Assembly: GCF_009905605.1 (NCBI RefSeq)
Contig: NZ_JAAAKZ010000004.1
Coordinates: 186,001 to 250,000 of the forward strand
Direction of reading: 5' to 3'
DNA: 64,000 bases
DNA from: Runella sp. CRIBMP
Lineage (GTDB): Bacteria > Bacteroidota > Bacteroidia > Cytophagales > Spirosomataceae
The notes under the pieces: generated by a model
What the model was told of the DNA's origin: nothing
Database searches by the model: none
What the model saw: the letters and a program-made list of their open reading frames with translations, nothing else
Program-made: the position numbers and the translations under genes
Shown: piece after piece, positions 55,137-62,775 of the stretch
Layout of the letters: each line of letters begins with the position of its first letter
Position numbering within the stretch: position 1 is the first letter of the stretch

Positions 55137-55532
55137 ATGGAAAATAAGAAGAGTTCTCTATCAACGATTTGGATTTTTGTAACCCTAAACTACCTTTACT
55201 GCGATTTAATTGGATTGATGGATTCATCTCTATTAAAACAGTATTTAACGGGTAATGTTGATGGACTTGCAATAAATGAAAATTTTTTGCTTTATGCTGG
55301 CATACTTATGGAAATTCCAATTGCAATGGTGCTGCTTTCCAGGGTATTACGTAAAAATATGAATTGTTGGGCAAATATAATGGCTGGCAGTCTAAAAACG
55401 ATTGTAATGATTATTACTCTTTTTATGGGGAGTGTTACAAAATACTATATTTTTTTTGCTTCTATCGAAATAGCCACTACTCTTTTTATTGTTGGGTACG
55501 CTATTAAATGGTTAAGACAAAAAGAAGTATAG
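55137..55532 (+). CDS. DUF6326 membrane protein
   Basis: A 131-residue protein with four membrane helices: TIWIFVTLNYLYCDLIGLMD, LLYAGILMEIPIAMVLLSRV, ANIMAGSLKTIVMIITLFMG and IEIATTLFIVGYAIKWL. The FVTLNYLYCDLIGLMD opening is typical of DUF6326/DoxX-like small proteins. Function unknown. It is convergent with a Crp/Fnr regulator, whose stop is 1 bp away. AT-rich codon usage like the rest of this patch. Confidence 0.7.
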   Translation: MENKKSSLSTIWIFVTLNYLYCDLIGLMDSSLLKQYLTGNVDGLAINENFLLYAGILMEIPIAMVLLSRVLRKNMNCWANIMAGSLKTIVMIITLFMGSVTKYYIFFASIEIATTLFIVGYAIKWLRQKEV

Positions 55533-55533
55533 A

Positions 55534-56121
55534 TTAGGAATTTTGATTTTTTGTTTGCAATTTTTTTCTTATTCTACTCAACGACTCGGGCTTTACACCA
55601 ATATAAGTAGCAATGTCATATTGAGGTACTCTTTGAAAAATTTCAGGCCTTGATTTCAATAGTTTTAAGTAACGTTGCTCTGGTTTGTCGGTAATGTAGG
55701 TGTTCATTAAATTTTGTTGTTCAAAAAATACACTTTCCAGTATTTGACGAGAAATGGTTTCAAATCGCGGAAACTGTTTAAATAATTCCTGCGCTTTTTG
55801 CTCATTTCCAATAACTAAACTTGTATCTTCTACACAGATTAAATTGTACTTGGATGGTGTTTTAACTTTAAAATTTTCTAATGAAATAATCCATTGTTCT
55901 TCAGTAAAAAAATTTGTTGTGATTTCGTTGCCGTCAATGAGTTTGTACTGCCTCACCAGTCCTTCAAGGATGAAATAGGTGTCATTGTTGTATTGGCCAT
56001 CTTTTAATAATAAATGCCCTTTGGGTAAACTTTTTATAATCATACTCTCCGAAAGTACGTTAATTTCATCCGTAGTTAGGTTGGTTATTTTCAGAAAGTA
56101 GTTTATAAGTTTGTTATTCAT
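55534..56121 (-). CDS. Crp/Fnr family transcription regulator
   Basis: A 195-residue regulator with an N-terminal cyclic-nucleotide-like domain (IKSLPKGHLLLKDGQYNNDT, YFILEGLVRQYKLIDGNEIT) and a C-terminal winged helix (PEIFQRVPQYDIATYIGVKPESLSRIRKKL). The cAMP-contact Arg and the Fnr iron-sulfur cysteines are not evident, as usual in the Bacteroidota branch, so its ligand is unknown. Convergent with the DUF6326 gene; target unknown. Confidence 0.85.
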   Translation of the reverse strand: MNNKLINYFLKITNLTTDEINVLSESMIIKSLPKGHLLLKDGQYNNDTYFILEGLVRQYKLIDGNEITTNFFTEEQWIISLENFKVKTPSKYNLICVEDTSLVIGNEQKAQELFKQFPRFETISRQILESVFFEQQNLMNTYITDKPEQRYLKLLKSRPEIFQRVPQYDIATYIGVKPESLSRIRKKLQTKNQNS

Positions 56122-56342
56122 CTTTTGTGCATAAGGCTGATTTATTCGATTTTATCATGAAAAAACTCAAGCTACTTTGGTAATAAATGTGGAATTTGAA
56201 TACAGCTTACAAGATGAAATGCTTGTGAGATTGAATTTAAAAATTTAGTCATCGTCGTTTTCTTTTTTATACCCCTCATTTTGTAGACTTTATCATGTGG
56301 TAGTTAATTGACTATAAATTCATTTTCGTTTAGACAAATGTT

Positions 56343-56687
56343 TTATCCAATTCTTAGCCCGTTCTTCACTTGCTTGTCTGTTGTCAATAAGGTTACTTCC
56401 TCATTGTCCACCGCTCCTAAAACTAAACACTCGCTTTGAATATTGGCTATTTGTTTTGTAGGAAAATTTGTCACTGCTATAACTTGTTTCCCAATTATTT
56501 CTTCTGGGATATATAATTTAGTAATTTGTGCTGATGTCTTTTTGATTCCGAATTCGCCAAAGTCAATTAAAATTTTATATGCTGGCTTTTTTGCTTCTTT
56601 AAAGAGTTCCGCACTAATTATTGTACCGACCCTGATTTCAATTTTTGAAAAATCATTCAATGTAATGAGTCCGTTTATGTTTTCCAT
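56343..56687 (-). CDS. csaA: CsaA-like tRNA-binding domain protein
   Basis: A 114-residue protein with the OB-fold found in CsaA and the C-terminus of MetRS: FSKIEIRVGTIISAELFKEA, YKILIDFGEFGIKKTSAQIT and GKQVIAVTNFPTKQIANI, with the end VLLTTDKQVKNGLRIG. Dimeric CsaA has been described as an export-related chaperone in Bacillus and as tRNA-binding. Single gene, preceded on its strand by the palindromic element at 56723-56843. Confidence 0.88.
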   Translation of the reverse strand: MENINGLITLNDFSKIEIRVGTIISAELFKEAKKPAYKILIDFGEFGIKKTSAQITKLYIPEEIIGKQVIAVTNFPTKQIANIQSECLVLGAVDNEEVTLLTTDKQVKNGLRIG

Positions 56688-56722
56688 TTTATTTTTTTTA
56701 GCGTTAGTTCGATTGCCTTGCT

Positions 56723-56843
56723 GCTAACGGTTTGGGAAGAGGTGGATTTCGAAGCACTAAACTGTCTGCCAGCACTGAACTTGATACGAAGCAAAAAGCC
56801 CGAAGTTTGAATTTCACCCGCCTGACGCAAATTCCGTGTTGGC
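56723..56843. repeat. attC-like imperfect palindrome (121 bp)
   Basis: Bounded by GCTAAC (56723-56728) and GTTGGC (56838-56843). The arms carry GGTTTGGGAAGAGGTGGA on the left and, reverse-complemented, GGAATTTGCGTCAGGCGGG on the right, similar with gaps. It separates the DHFR-like gene from csaA on the minus strand. A 12-bp hairpin with AAAAAG/CTTTTT ends spans its right arm. Confidence 0.55.
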
Positions 56844-56857
56844 GGTTCGGGCTTTTT
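56793..56857 (-). terminator. Terminator-like hairpin after DHFR-like gene
   Basis: AAAAAGCCCGAA (56793-56804) and TTCGGGCTTTTT (56846-56857) are perfect complements with a 41-nt loop, giving a T5 end in either direction. It starts 7 bp past the DHFR-like stop. Confidence 0.6.
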
Positions 56858-56863
56858 CCGTGA

Positions 56864-57403
56864 TCACATTAAATAGATTATTCTAAATGTCATAATTTGC
56901 AGCCCGTTCTCATATATTGAACTGTTTACTAATTTCAATTTGTAATTTGAAGATGAGTTCCCAAATAGTTTGATACCTTCTCCCAATATCAAAGGATTAA
57001 GTTTCAACTTTAAGGTGTCAATTTTTTTATTTTCTAAAAGCCAACCTGCAAACTGCCCACCACCACAAAGATATATATCTGTTCCTTCTTCCCTTTGTAG
57101 TTTGTCTATTTCAGCAAGGTCTAAATTTTTTATTTGCACTTGCTGATTTGGGTTTTCAAGTTTTAAGTTGTTTGAAAATATATAATGCTTCATATGTGGA
57201 TATGCAGGTTGTCCAGGTTTTAAGCCATACTTATAACCAAATTCATAAGTATTTCTCCCCATAATAACAGTGTCAAAATTTGCTAAGTCTGCCAAATATT
57301 TGTCCACGCCATTTCCTGTTCCTACGAAACCGCTGATGTCGTCATTCAAGCCCGAAATAAATCCGTCAATTGAGCTTGCTACATAATAAACTATTTTTCT
57401 CAT
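56864..57403 (-). CDS. Dihydrofolate reductase family protein (RibD C-terminal-like)
   Basis: A 179-residue NADPH-dependent reductase-like protein: KIVYYVASSIDGFISGLN, DTVIMGRNTYEFGYKYG, HYIFSNNLKLENPNQQV and DIYLCGGGQFAGWLLEN. This matches the RibD-C/YwjB-type dihydrofolate reductase superfamily, which is common in mobile gene cassettes. True folate reduction is not shown. The ATG is 45 bp from the palindrome at 57448 and the stop is 21 bp from the one at 56843, so a single gene sits neatly between two repeats. Confidence 0.85.
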   Translation of the reverse strand: MRKIVYYVASSIDGFISGLNDDISGFVGTGNGVDKYLADLANFDTVIMGRNTYEFGYKYGLKPGQPAYPHMKHYIFSNNLKLENPNQQVQIKNLDLAEIDKLQREEGTDIYLCGGGQFAGWLLENKKIDTLKLKLNPLILGEGIKLFGNSSSNYKLKLVNSSIYENGLQIMTFRIIYLM

Positions 57404-57447
57404 TTTTTTCTTTGTGTTTTATCGTTGAGTTATCGTTCTAGCCTGAT

Positions 57448-57579
57448 CGCTAACGTTTCGGGGCTTTGCGATGGTGGGGAATTAGAAGTACAAATGTTCA
57501 ATTTAGCACAAATGTTGATTAGAATTCCAATGCTCAAATTTAGTACAAATGCCCCACTTTTGCAAAACCCCTGTTAGCG
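57448..57579. repeat. attC-like imperfect palindrome (132 bp) containing a stop codon
   Basis: Bounded by CGCTAACG (57448-57455) and GTTAGCG (57573-57579). Arms 57460-57479 and 57552-57571 pair at 16 of 20 positions. Inside are three copies of AGYACAAATG (57487, 57505, 57542). The DsbA-like gene stop codon (TAA, minus strand 57576-57574) lies within the right box. Confidence 0.65.
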
Positions 57580-58575
57580 GCTGGTATTTTTTAGTGTCCA
57601 AATTGCTCCGTTTTTTGTTGTCAGTTTTTTTAAATGTCCTTTTGCTGTTAAGTCGTCTAAATATTTTTCACTTTCATTCCTTGGTGTTTCTGTAAGTTCG
57701 GAAAATTCTTTTGCGGTCAATGAATGATATTTAGAAAATACAGCATTCCAAGTTCTGTCATAGTTGGTTTTGATTGCAGTTGGAAACAGTTTTAACAAGG
57801 CACTCTCAAAAGTGTTGTATGGTTTTGAACCATAAACCATTTCTTTTTGTCCTGTTGTGTCTGTAAAAAAAATTGTCGGAAAACCCCTTACACCTAATTC
57901 TCTGCCTAATTTTAAATCTTCTTCAAAAAGTTCTTTTGCTTTTCCTTCATAATCGGCTTTAAACTTAACAATGTCAAGTCCAACTTTTTTTCCTGCTAAT
58001 TCTAAATGTTCCCATTTAGTAATGTTCTTTTTTTGAAGAAAAACCATTTCTCGTATTTCACGAAGAAATAAAATTGCTTTTTCATTGTCTTGTATTTGTG
58101 CTGCTTTAAAAGCAATTGAAGGTGGATAAGAAGAATTTAATGGGTCTTCCAACCAAACATTCCCGTCTATTGGCATATCGTAATAAACACTTACTTCGTC
58201 CCAATGGTGAGCTACATCAGAAGGTTTGCTAATGCCACCACTATTGTAACTCCAATTTGGCAACAAACCACCCATTCTATAATCAACTTCAATGTTGTTT
58301 CCATATTCCAATTTGAGTTTTCGTAGTTGTGGCTCAATGCCCCAACAAGATGAGCAAATAGGGTCAGTATAATAAATTATTTTTATTGGTTTTTTATTTG
58401 CTTTTACTGAACTGCTGTCTACCGAATTTGTTTTGTTAGTAGGTATTTCGCAAACTCCACTTTCAGGGTCGCATAGTAAAGGATTATTATTGTCCATTTT
58501 CTTTTTTGTTTGAGCTTGGCAACTTTGGTTGCCAAGCAAGATTGATAATATAATTATTTTTTGAATTGATTTCAT
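57574..58575 (-). CDS. DsbA-family thiol-disulfide protein with lipoprotein-like N-terminus
   Basis: A 333-residue protein. IIILSILLGNQSC is a lipobox-like start; an internal Met (MDNNNPLLCDPESGVCEI) could give a shorter, signal-less form. The thioredoxin-like FrnE/DsbA domain begins at ~64 with YYTDPICSSCWGIEPQ, where CSSC is the redox pair, and ends near GVRGFPTIFFTDTTG with the cis-Pro. The last ~60 residues (SLTAKEFSELTETPRNESEK and ...GHLKKLTTKNGAIWTL) look like a winged helix. It overlaps the upstream NTF2 gene by ATGA. Its TAA lies in the palindromic element. Confidence 0.8.
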   Translation of the reverse strand: MKSIQKIIILSILLGNQSCQAQTKKKMDNNNPLLCDPESGVCEIPTNKTNSVDSSSVKANKKPIKIIYYTDPICSSCWGIEPQLRKLKLEYGNNIEVDYRMGGLLPNWSYNSGGISKPSDVAHHWDEVSVYYDMPIDGNVWLEDPLNSSYPPSIAFKAAQIQDNEKAILFLREIREMVFLQKKNITKWEHLELAGKKVGLDIVKFKADYEGKAKELFEEDLKLGRELGVRGFPTIFFTDTTGQKEMVYGSKPYNTFESALLKLFPTAIKTNYDRTWNAVFSKYHSLTAKEFSELTETPRNESEKYLDDLTAKGHLKKLTTKNGAIWTLKNTSR

Positions 58576-58979
58576 TTTTGAAATAGTTGTAATGAAAATG
58601 CAGTATTAGCAAACTCGTCTAATCTTGTGATTAAATCATTTTCTACCGTGTAAACCTGCACCCATTTTTGTTCTAACACTTCGCTATTGCTTTTAATTTT
58701 TTGCTTTTCATTTCCTAAAACAATAACTGTGTTTTGGTCAGCTACGATTTTAGATACCTGAAAATCCAAAACATCAACATTAGTCATAATGTTCGTAATT
58801 AATTTGACTGCTCCATCCTTACCTTGGTATGTTCCATTGTAAGGAATACCATCTGTACCGTGGTAAACCCAAATGGTGTCATCAGATAAGGTTTGTTTCA
58901 AGGCTTCCATATCGCCTTTTCCAAATGCTGTAAGCATTTCTTGCACAACTTTAAGTGCTTTTGTTGTTTCTTGTACCAT
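58572..58979 (-). CDS. NTF2/SnoaL-like protein
   Basis: A 135-residue protein with the SnoaL-like fold: VVQEMLTAFGKGDMEALKQT, DDTIWVYHGTDGIPYNGTYQ and KIKSNSEVLEQKWVQVYTVE, ending in FANTAFSLQLF. Its stop overlaps the DsbA-like ATG by ATGA, so the two are translationally coupled. It is divergent from an HxlR regulator; a TAATTTTG box at 59011-59018 on the minus strand lies ~32 bp before the ATG. Confidence 0.82.
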   Translation of the reverse strand: MVQETTKALKVVQEMLTAFGKGDMEALKQTLSDDTIWVYHGTDGIPYNGTYQGKDGAVKLITNIMTNVDVLDFQVSKIVADQNTVIVLGNEKQKIKSNSEVLEQKWVQVYTVENDLITRLDEFANTAFSLQLFQK

Positions 58980-59010
58980 TTTTTAAAATTTTAAATTGTT
59001 ATTTATGGCA

Positions 59011-59018
59011 CAAAATTA
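59011..59018 (-). promoter_or_regulatory. TAnnTTTG -7 box for the NTF2-dsbA unit
   Basis: The minus strand reads TAATTTTG here. A -33 TTG is not obvious. It is 45 bp from the HxlR operator palindrome. Confidence 0.4.
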
Positions 59019-59062
59019 CGACACATCAAATGTATAATTGCTACGGATTTCCTTTTAGAAAG

Positions 59063-59082
59063 TAGTTTCCTGTTGGAAACTA
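59063..59082. promoter_or_regulatory. HxlR operator palindrome over the -33 element
   Basis: TAGTTTCC (59063-59070) and GGAAACTA (59075-59082) are perfect 8-bp inverted repeats around TGTT. The palindrome covers the TTG of the HxlR promoter, so a bound dimer would block it. Confidence 0.7.
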
Positions 59083-59103
59083 TCAAAGGAATTTGTAACT
59101 TTG
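59073..59103 (+). promoter_or_regulatory. Promoter of HxlR gene
   Basis: TTG (59073-59075), a 20-bp gap and TAACTTTG (59096-59103) match the Bacteroidota -33/-7 consensus. The HxlR ATG is 27 bp downstream. Confidence 0.7.
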
Positions 59104-59129
59104 TAGCTCATAAAAATCAATTGAAGTCA

Positions 59130-59498
59130 ATGAAAAAAAATGCTATCATAAATTCCACACCTGTCTGTCAGGTAAGAATGCAAGCTATTAGCGATGCAAT
59201 GAGCCTATTGTCTGGGAAATGGAAGTTCCATATTTTGGGAACGCTCATTGAGGGCAACACATTAGGGTTTATGGATTTGTTGAGAGAAGTAAATGGAATT
59301 GGAACAAAAATGCTTTCAAAGGAACTTCAAGATTTGGAAATGAATAATTTGGTAAGCCGAACAGTAAAAAACACAAAGCCAATAACCGTTGAGTATTCAA
59401 TAACGGAATATGGTAAAAGTCTTTCGCCCCTAATTGATGAGTTGGCAAAATGGGGTGGTGCATATCGAAGGTCTGTCTATAAAAAAGGAAAGAACTAA
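59130..59498 (+). CDS. HxlR family winged-helix regulator
   Basis: A ~122-residue regulator from ATG 59130; a TTG at 59073 opens the frame earlier but lies in the promoter. TPVCQVRMQAISDAMSLLSG carries the conserved N-terminal Cys that senses electrophiles or oxidants in HxlR/HypR proteins; LSGKWKFHILGTLIEGN and GIGTKMLSKELQDLEMNNLV form the winged helix. It is divergent from an NTF2-like/DsbA-like gene pair, which it probably controls. Confidence 0.9.
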   Translation: MKKNAIINSTPVCQVRMQAISDAMSLLSGKWKFHILGTLIEGNTLGFMDLLREVNGIGTKMLSKELQDLEMNNLVSRTVKNTKPITVEYSITEYGKSLSPLIDELAKWGGAYRRSVYKKGKN

Positions 59499-59550
59499 TT
59501 GGTTGTTACGCTGAACTGTCGTGAATATCTGACGGGTCGTTATACTTGCC

Positions 59551-59588
59551 GCTAACATCTGTATATACGCATCTAGTTGCGTATATAC
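59551..59588. repeat. Palindrome downstream of HxlR gene
   Basis: GCTAAC (59551-59556) is followed by GTATATACGCA (59561-59571) and its perfect complement TGCGTATATAC (59578-59588). The GCTAAC box matches those of the 56.7 and 57.4 kb elements, but no closing GTTAGC partner is seen. It may be a half-element. Confidence 0.45.
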
Positions 59589-59631
59589 CTGCGGGGTGGA
59601 GGGGTTTACGCAATAGCCTGCCCTCAAATAT

Positions 59632-59662
59632 AAAAAAACAGCCGGCTGTTTCCAACCGGCTG
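59632..59662 (-). terminator. Terminator of the S9 peptidase gene
   Basis: CAGCCGG (59639-59645) pairs with CCGGCTG (59656-59662); seven A residues at 59632-59638 form the T-run on the minus strand. Confidence 0.8.
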
Positions 59663-59704
59663 CCCTTTAAACGTAGTTGATTCCTACTGAATGATATAAA
59701 TGCC

Positions 59705-62185
59705 TTAGCGCTTCTCGCCCGACATTTGGCCCGTCTTGGTGGCGGGGGGCGTGGCGGGTGCATTTTTTACGTATTTGTCCAACCAGCCGTTCATCTCGTA
59801 CAGCATGTGCAGGAGCGATTCTTTGGCGGTGTAGCCGTGGCTTTCGTAGGGTAAAAACACCAACTTGGCCGTGGCACCCATACCTTTGAGGGCGTTGTAA
59901 TACCGCTCTGACTGAATCGGGAACGTACCTGTGTTGTTGTCGGCTTCGCCGTGGGTCAATAGGAGCGGGGTTTTTACCTTATCTACGTTCATAAACGGCG
60001 ACATTTTATTGTACACATCGGGGGCTTGCCAGTAGGTGCGCTGCTCGTTTTGGAAGCCAAACGGCGTCAAAGTACGGTTGTAAGCGCCCGAGCGCGCAAT
60101 TCCAGCTCTGAATAAGTTGCTGTGCGACAATAAGTTGGCGGTCATAAATGCACCGTAAGAGTGGCCTCCTACGCCTACGCGGCTGGCATCCACTACGCCG
60201 AGGCGTACGCCTTCGTCGATGGCGGCTTTGGCACTCGCCACCAACTGCTCTACGTAAGTATCGTTAGGCTCATTGTCTCCTTCGCCCACGATGGGGATGG
60301 AGGCGTTTTCCAACACCGCGTAACCCATGGTGACAAAGGCCGCGCCTGTCCAATAGCTGATGCGGTTAAACTGGTACGGAGAGCCGTTGACCTGTCCGGC
60401 GGCGGCGGCGTTCTTAAATTCGGCAGGATACGCCCACAGAAACGTCGGTAGCGGACCGTCTTCTTTTTTATAGCCGGGAGGCAGCAGCAACATGGCCGTC
60501 AAATCCACGCCATCGGGGCGTTTGTAGCGCAGTTGTTGTTTCTGAATGCCCTTAAATTGCGGGTAAGGATGCGGGAAAAACGTTACCTGCGTCAACGCGG
60601 GCTCGGCCGCTTTTTTGCCTTTTTTGAGCGCAGGTTTCAGATTACGGATAAAATAGTTCGGCTGCTCTTCCTGCGACTCGCGCGAAGTCAGAATCAAACC
60701 TTTTTCGGCGTTCAGGATGCTGATGGGGCGCTCAAAAAACGGCGCTTCTGAGCGGAACAAACGCTTGGCCTGCTTGGTGGTGAGGCTATACACATCCACA
60801 AACGGACGGTCGCCTTCGGGAGAGGCACCTTGGCCCGTGAGGTAGATTTCGTTGGCGGCCGTGATGTCAAGCACGTATTCGCCGTAGGCATTTTTCTTCA
60901 ACTCGGGCGTGCCGGGGTTGTTGTAACGGTCTTCCGAGGAGCGGTCAAACAATACAACTGGATTGGCAGGATTACTTGGATTTACCAATTTAGTGATGAT
61001 TTTGCGGGTGGCGTTCCAACGCTCCGAAAACAAAGCCGTTTGATCATTGCCCCAGGTCACGCCGCCAAAACGATAGGCCGCCGCGTAGATTTCTTTGGCT
61101 TCGCCGCTGAAAGGCGCGTCCAACGTGTACACCACGTCGCGAATGGCAATTTTGCGCTTGGGGTCACCGCCATCTTTTGCTTCTACCCAATACACCGTTG
61201 CGGGCGCGTCGTTGCGCCAGTTGTGGTTGCGTTGTCCCGAAGGAGCGGCATCCTGCCCCCAAGGTACATTTTCCTGTAACGGAATGTCTGTCAGGGTTTT
61301 TACCAATGCACCAGCGGCGTCAAAAATGTCTATTTTAGAAGGAAAACGGTTGACCGTCACCAGATAAGAAAACGGACGGTGAATGCTCTCAATCATCACA
61401 TAACGACCGTCGGGTGAAGGGGCAGCAGTGGCGATGAGGCCAATATTGCCGATTTTTTGCACACTGCCGTCGAGTCCAAGCTTCATCGTTTGGGCCGTGG
61501 CGTAGTATTCAAATTGCTTCTCGTCGGCGGGGCTTTTCAATAAGTCCTGATAAGTAGCGGCTTGGGCCTTTGTGCCGAGGTTTTCCTGAACGGTCGGTCC
61601 CGAAGGTACGCGGCTGATTTCGGGGGCGGCACCACGCTCGGCAGGTATTCCTCTGACGATGAACGATTTGCTGTCGGAAAGCCACTGGTAAGGCACGCCC
61701 AACACCGCGTTGAGGGCCACGTCGCTTACTTTGGTGGCCACGGCGGTGGCTACATCGACCACGTACAGTTGAATTTTGGTGTCGGTCGTGTGCGTGAAAG
61801 CGATTTTGCTGTCATCAGGCGACCATTGAATCGAGGAAATTTGCGGATTGGTGGGCAAGCCCGTTACCTGAACGTCGGTAGGATTGGCCGAAACCTGCCG
61901 TAATTTAAGGTTGTTGACGTACACCGCCCGGCTCGGGCCGTTGGTGGCGGGGTTGATGCGCAAACCAGCGATTCGGTACTCGGGTTGTGAAAGTTCGGCA
62001 ATGGTCGTAGTGGCGGTGTTTCGTTCCGAAATCAGCATCCATTGACCTTTGCTGTCTACGCTCACCGTTGGGGTAGGTGGAGCGGTAATCAAATCGGCCA
62101 GGGGTTTGGGGGGCGTCTGGTAGCCGTCTTGCGCAAACGTAGCGTAGGCACAAAGGCACCAGATAAATAGGAGTGGTTTTCTCAT
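59705..62185 (-). CDS. Exported prolyl oligopeptidase family S9 peptidase (glutamyl-endopeptidase-like)
   Basis: An 826-residue serine peptidase with a signal peptide (LLFIWCLCAYATFAQ). Residues ~30-550 form a beta-propeller-like region (ISSIQWSPDDSKIAFTHT). The alpha/beta-hydrolase domain shows the nucleophile in VGVGGHSYGAFMTANLL, the acid in LLTHGEADNNTGTFPIQSERY and the His in LPYESHGYTAKESLL. The overall pattern resembles S9D glutamyl endopeptidases. The C-terminal NAPATPPATKTGQ tail is low-complexity. It follows DUF2721 on the same strand with a 35-bp gap. Confidence 0.88.
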   Translation of the reverse strand: MRKPLLFIWCLCAYATFAQDGYQTPPKPLADLITAPPTPTVSVDSKGQWMLISERNTATTTIAELSQPEYRIAGLRINPATNGPSRAVYVNNLKLRQVSANPTDVQVTGLPTNPQISSIQWSPDDSKIAFTHTTDTKIQLYVVDVATAVATKVSDVALNAVLGVPYQWLSDSKSFIVRGIPAERGAAPEISRVPSGPTVQENLGTKAQAATYQDLLKSPADEKQFEYYATAQTMKLGLDGSVQKIGNIGLIATAAPSPDGRYVMIESIHRPFSYLVTVNRFPSKIDIFDAAGALVKTLTDIPLQENVPWGQDAAPSGQRNHNWRNDAPATVYWVEAKDGGDPKRKIAIRDVVYTLDAPFSGEAKEIYAAAYRFGGVTWGNDQTALFSERWNATRKIITKLVNPSNPANPVVLFDRSSEDRYNNPGTPELKKNAYGEYVLDITAANEIYLTGQGASPEGDRPFVDVYSLTTKQAKRLFRSEAPFFERPISILNAEKGLILTSRESQEEQPNYFIRNLKPALKKGKKAAEPALTQVTFFPHPYPQFKGIQKQQLRYKRPDGVDLTAMLLLPPGYKKEDGPLPTFLWAYPAEFKNAAAAGQVNGSPYQFNRISYWTGAAFVTMGYAVLENASIPIVGEGDNEPNDTYVEQLVASAKAAIDEGVRLGVVDASRVGVGGHSYGAFMTANLLSHSNLFRAGIARSGAYNRTLTPFGFQNEQRTYWQAPDVYNKMSPFMNVDKVKTPLLLTHGEADNNTGTFPIQSERYYNALKGMGATAKLVFLPYESHGYTAKESLLHMLYEMNGWLDKYVKNAPATPPATKTGQMSGEKR

Positions 62186-62220
62186 TGATTTTAGTTGGTT
62201 AGAAGTGTGAAATAGAGTGG

Positions 62221-62664
62221 TTATTCAATGTTTTTGGATTTTGTCCGCCCAAAAAAGCCAAATTGCTTGCCGAGTTGTTCTTCCATGTCGCTTAGTTCGA
62301 TTTTCAGTGCGTGGATAGACAGCGAAATCTCCCAGATTGACAAACTCAGCGCGCCGATTTGTAACAATAACGCCACGAAAAATAATACCTGCGCCACAGA
62401 TTGATACTGTAAATAGATGAAAAGCATCGAAATTGCGCTCAAAAGCAGGCTCGTAACGATGATAAATTGAATGTTTCGGATAATGTGTACGCGCCTATGA
62501 AGGTGTTTGATTTGCTCGACGTAGTTCTCATCGGGTCTTATCCGAAATTTATCGTGCAATTCACGAATCAAACTGGCGATGGCCAAGTAGCGGTTGGTGA
62601 AGGCAATCATCATCAACGAAACGGTCGAAAATAAAATAGCGGGGGTACTGATAGCGAGTTCCAT
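62221..62664 (-). CDS. DUF2721 membrane protein
   Basis: A 147-residue protein with three membrane helices: ILFSTVSLMMIAFTNRYLAI at the N-terminus, FIIVTSLLLSAISMLFIYL and VALLLQIGALSLSIWEISLS. The basic loop LHRRVHIIRNIQ is part of the DUF2721 signature. Function unknown. It sits between the S9 peptidase gene and a divergent Nudix gene. Confidence 0.82.
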   Translation of the reverse strand: MELAISTPAILFSTVSLMMIAFTNRYLAIASLIRELHDKFRIRPDENYVEQIKHLHRRVHIIRNIQFIIVTSLLLSAISMLFIYLQYQSVAQVLFFVALLLQIGALSLSIWEISLSIHALKIELSDMEEQLGKQFGFFGRTKSKNIE

Positions 62665-62775
62665 ACCGAAAATGGGAGTTAATAAAGCACGATAATAACG
62701 ACTTTTTGCGGATAGTGTGCCTTCTTTGTGTACTTTGCACTAAAAAAATACCCACTGTTAGCTTATGCAATTGTT

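Noticed and set aside
56141..56248. 35-codon open frame upstream of the Crp/Fnr gene
   Set aside because: Too short, no ATG start, no recognised family; could be a remnant but cannot be supported.
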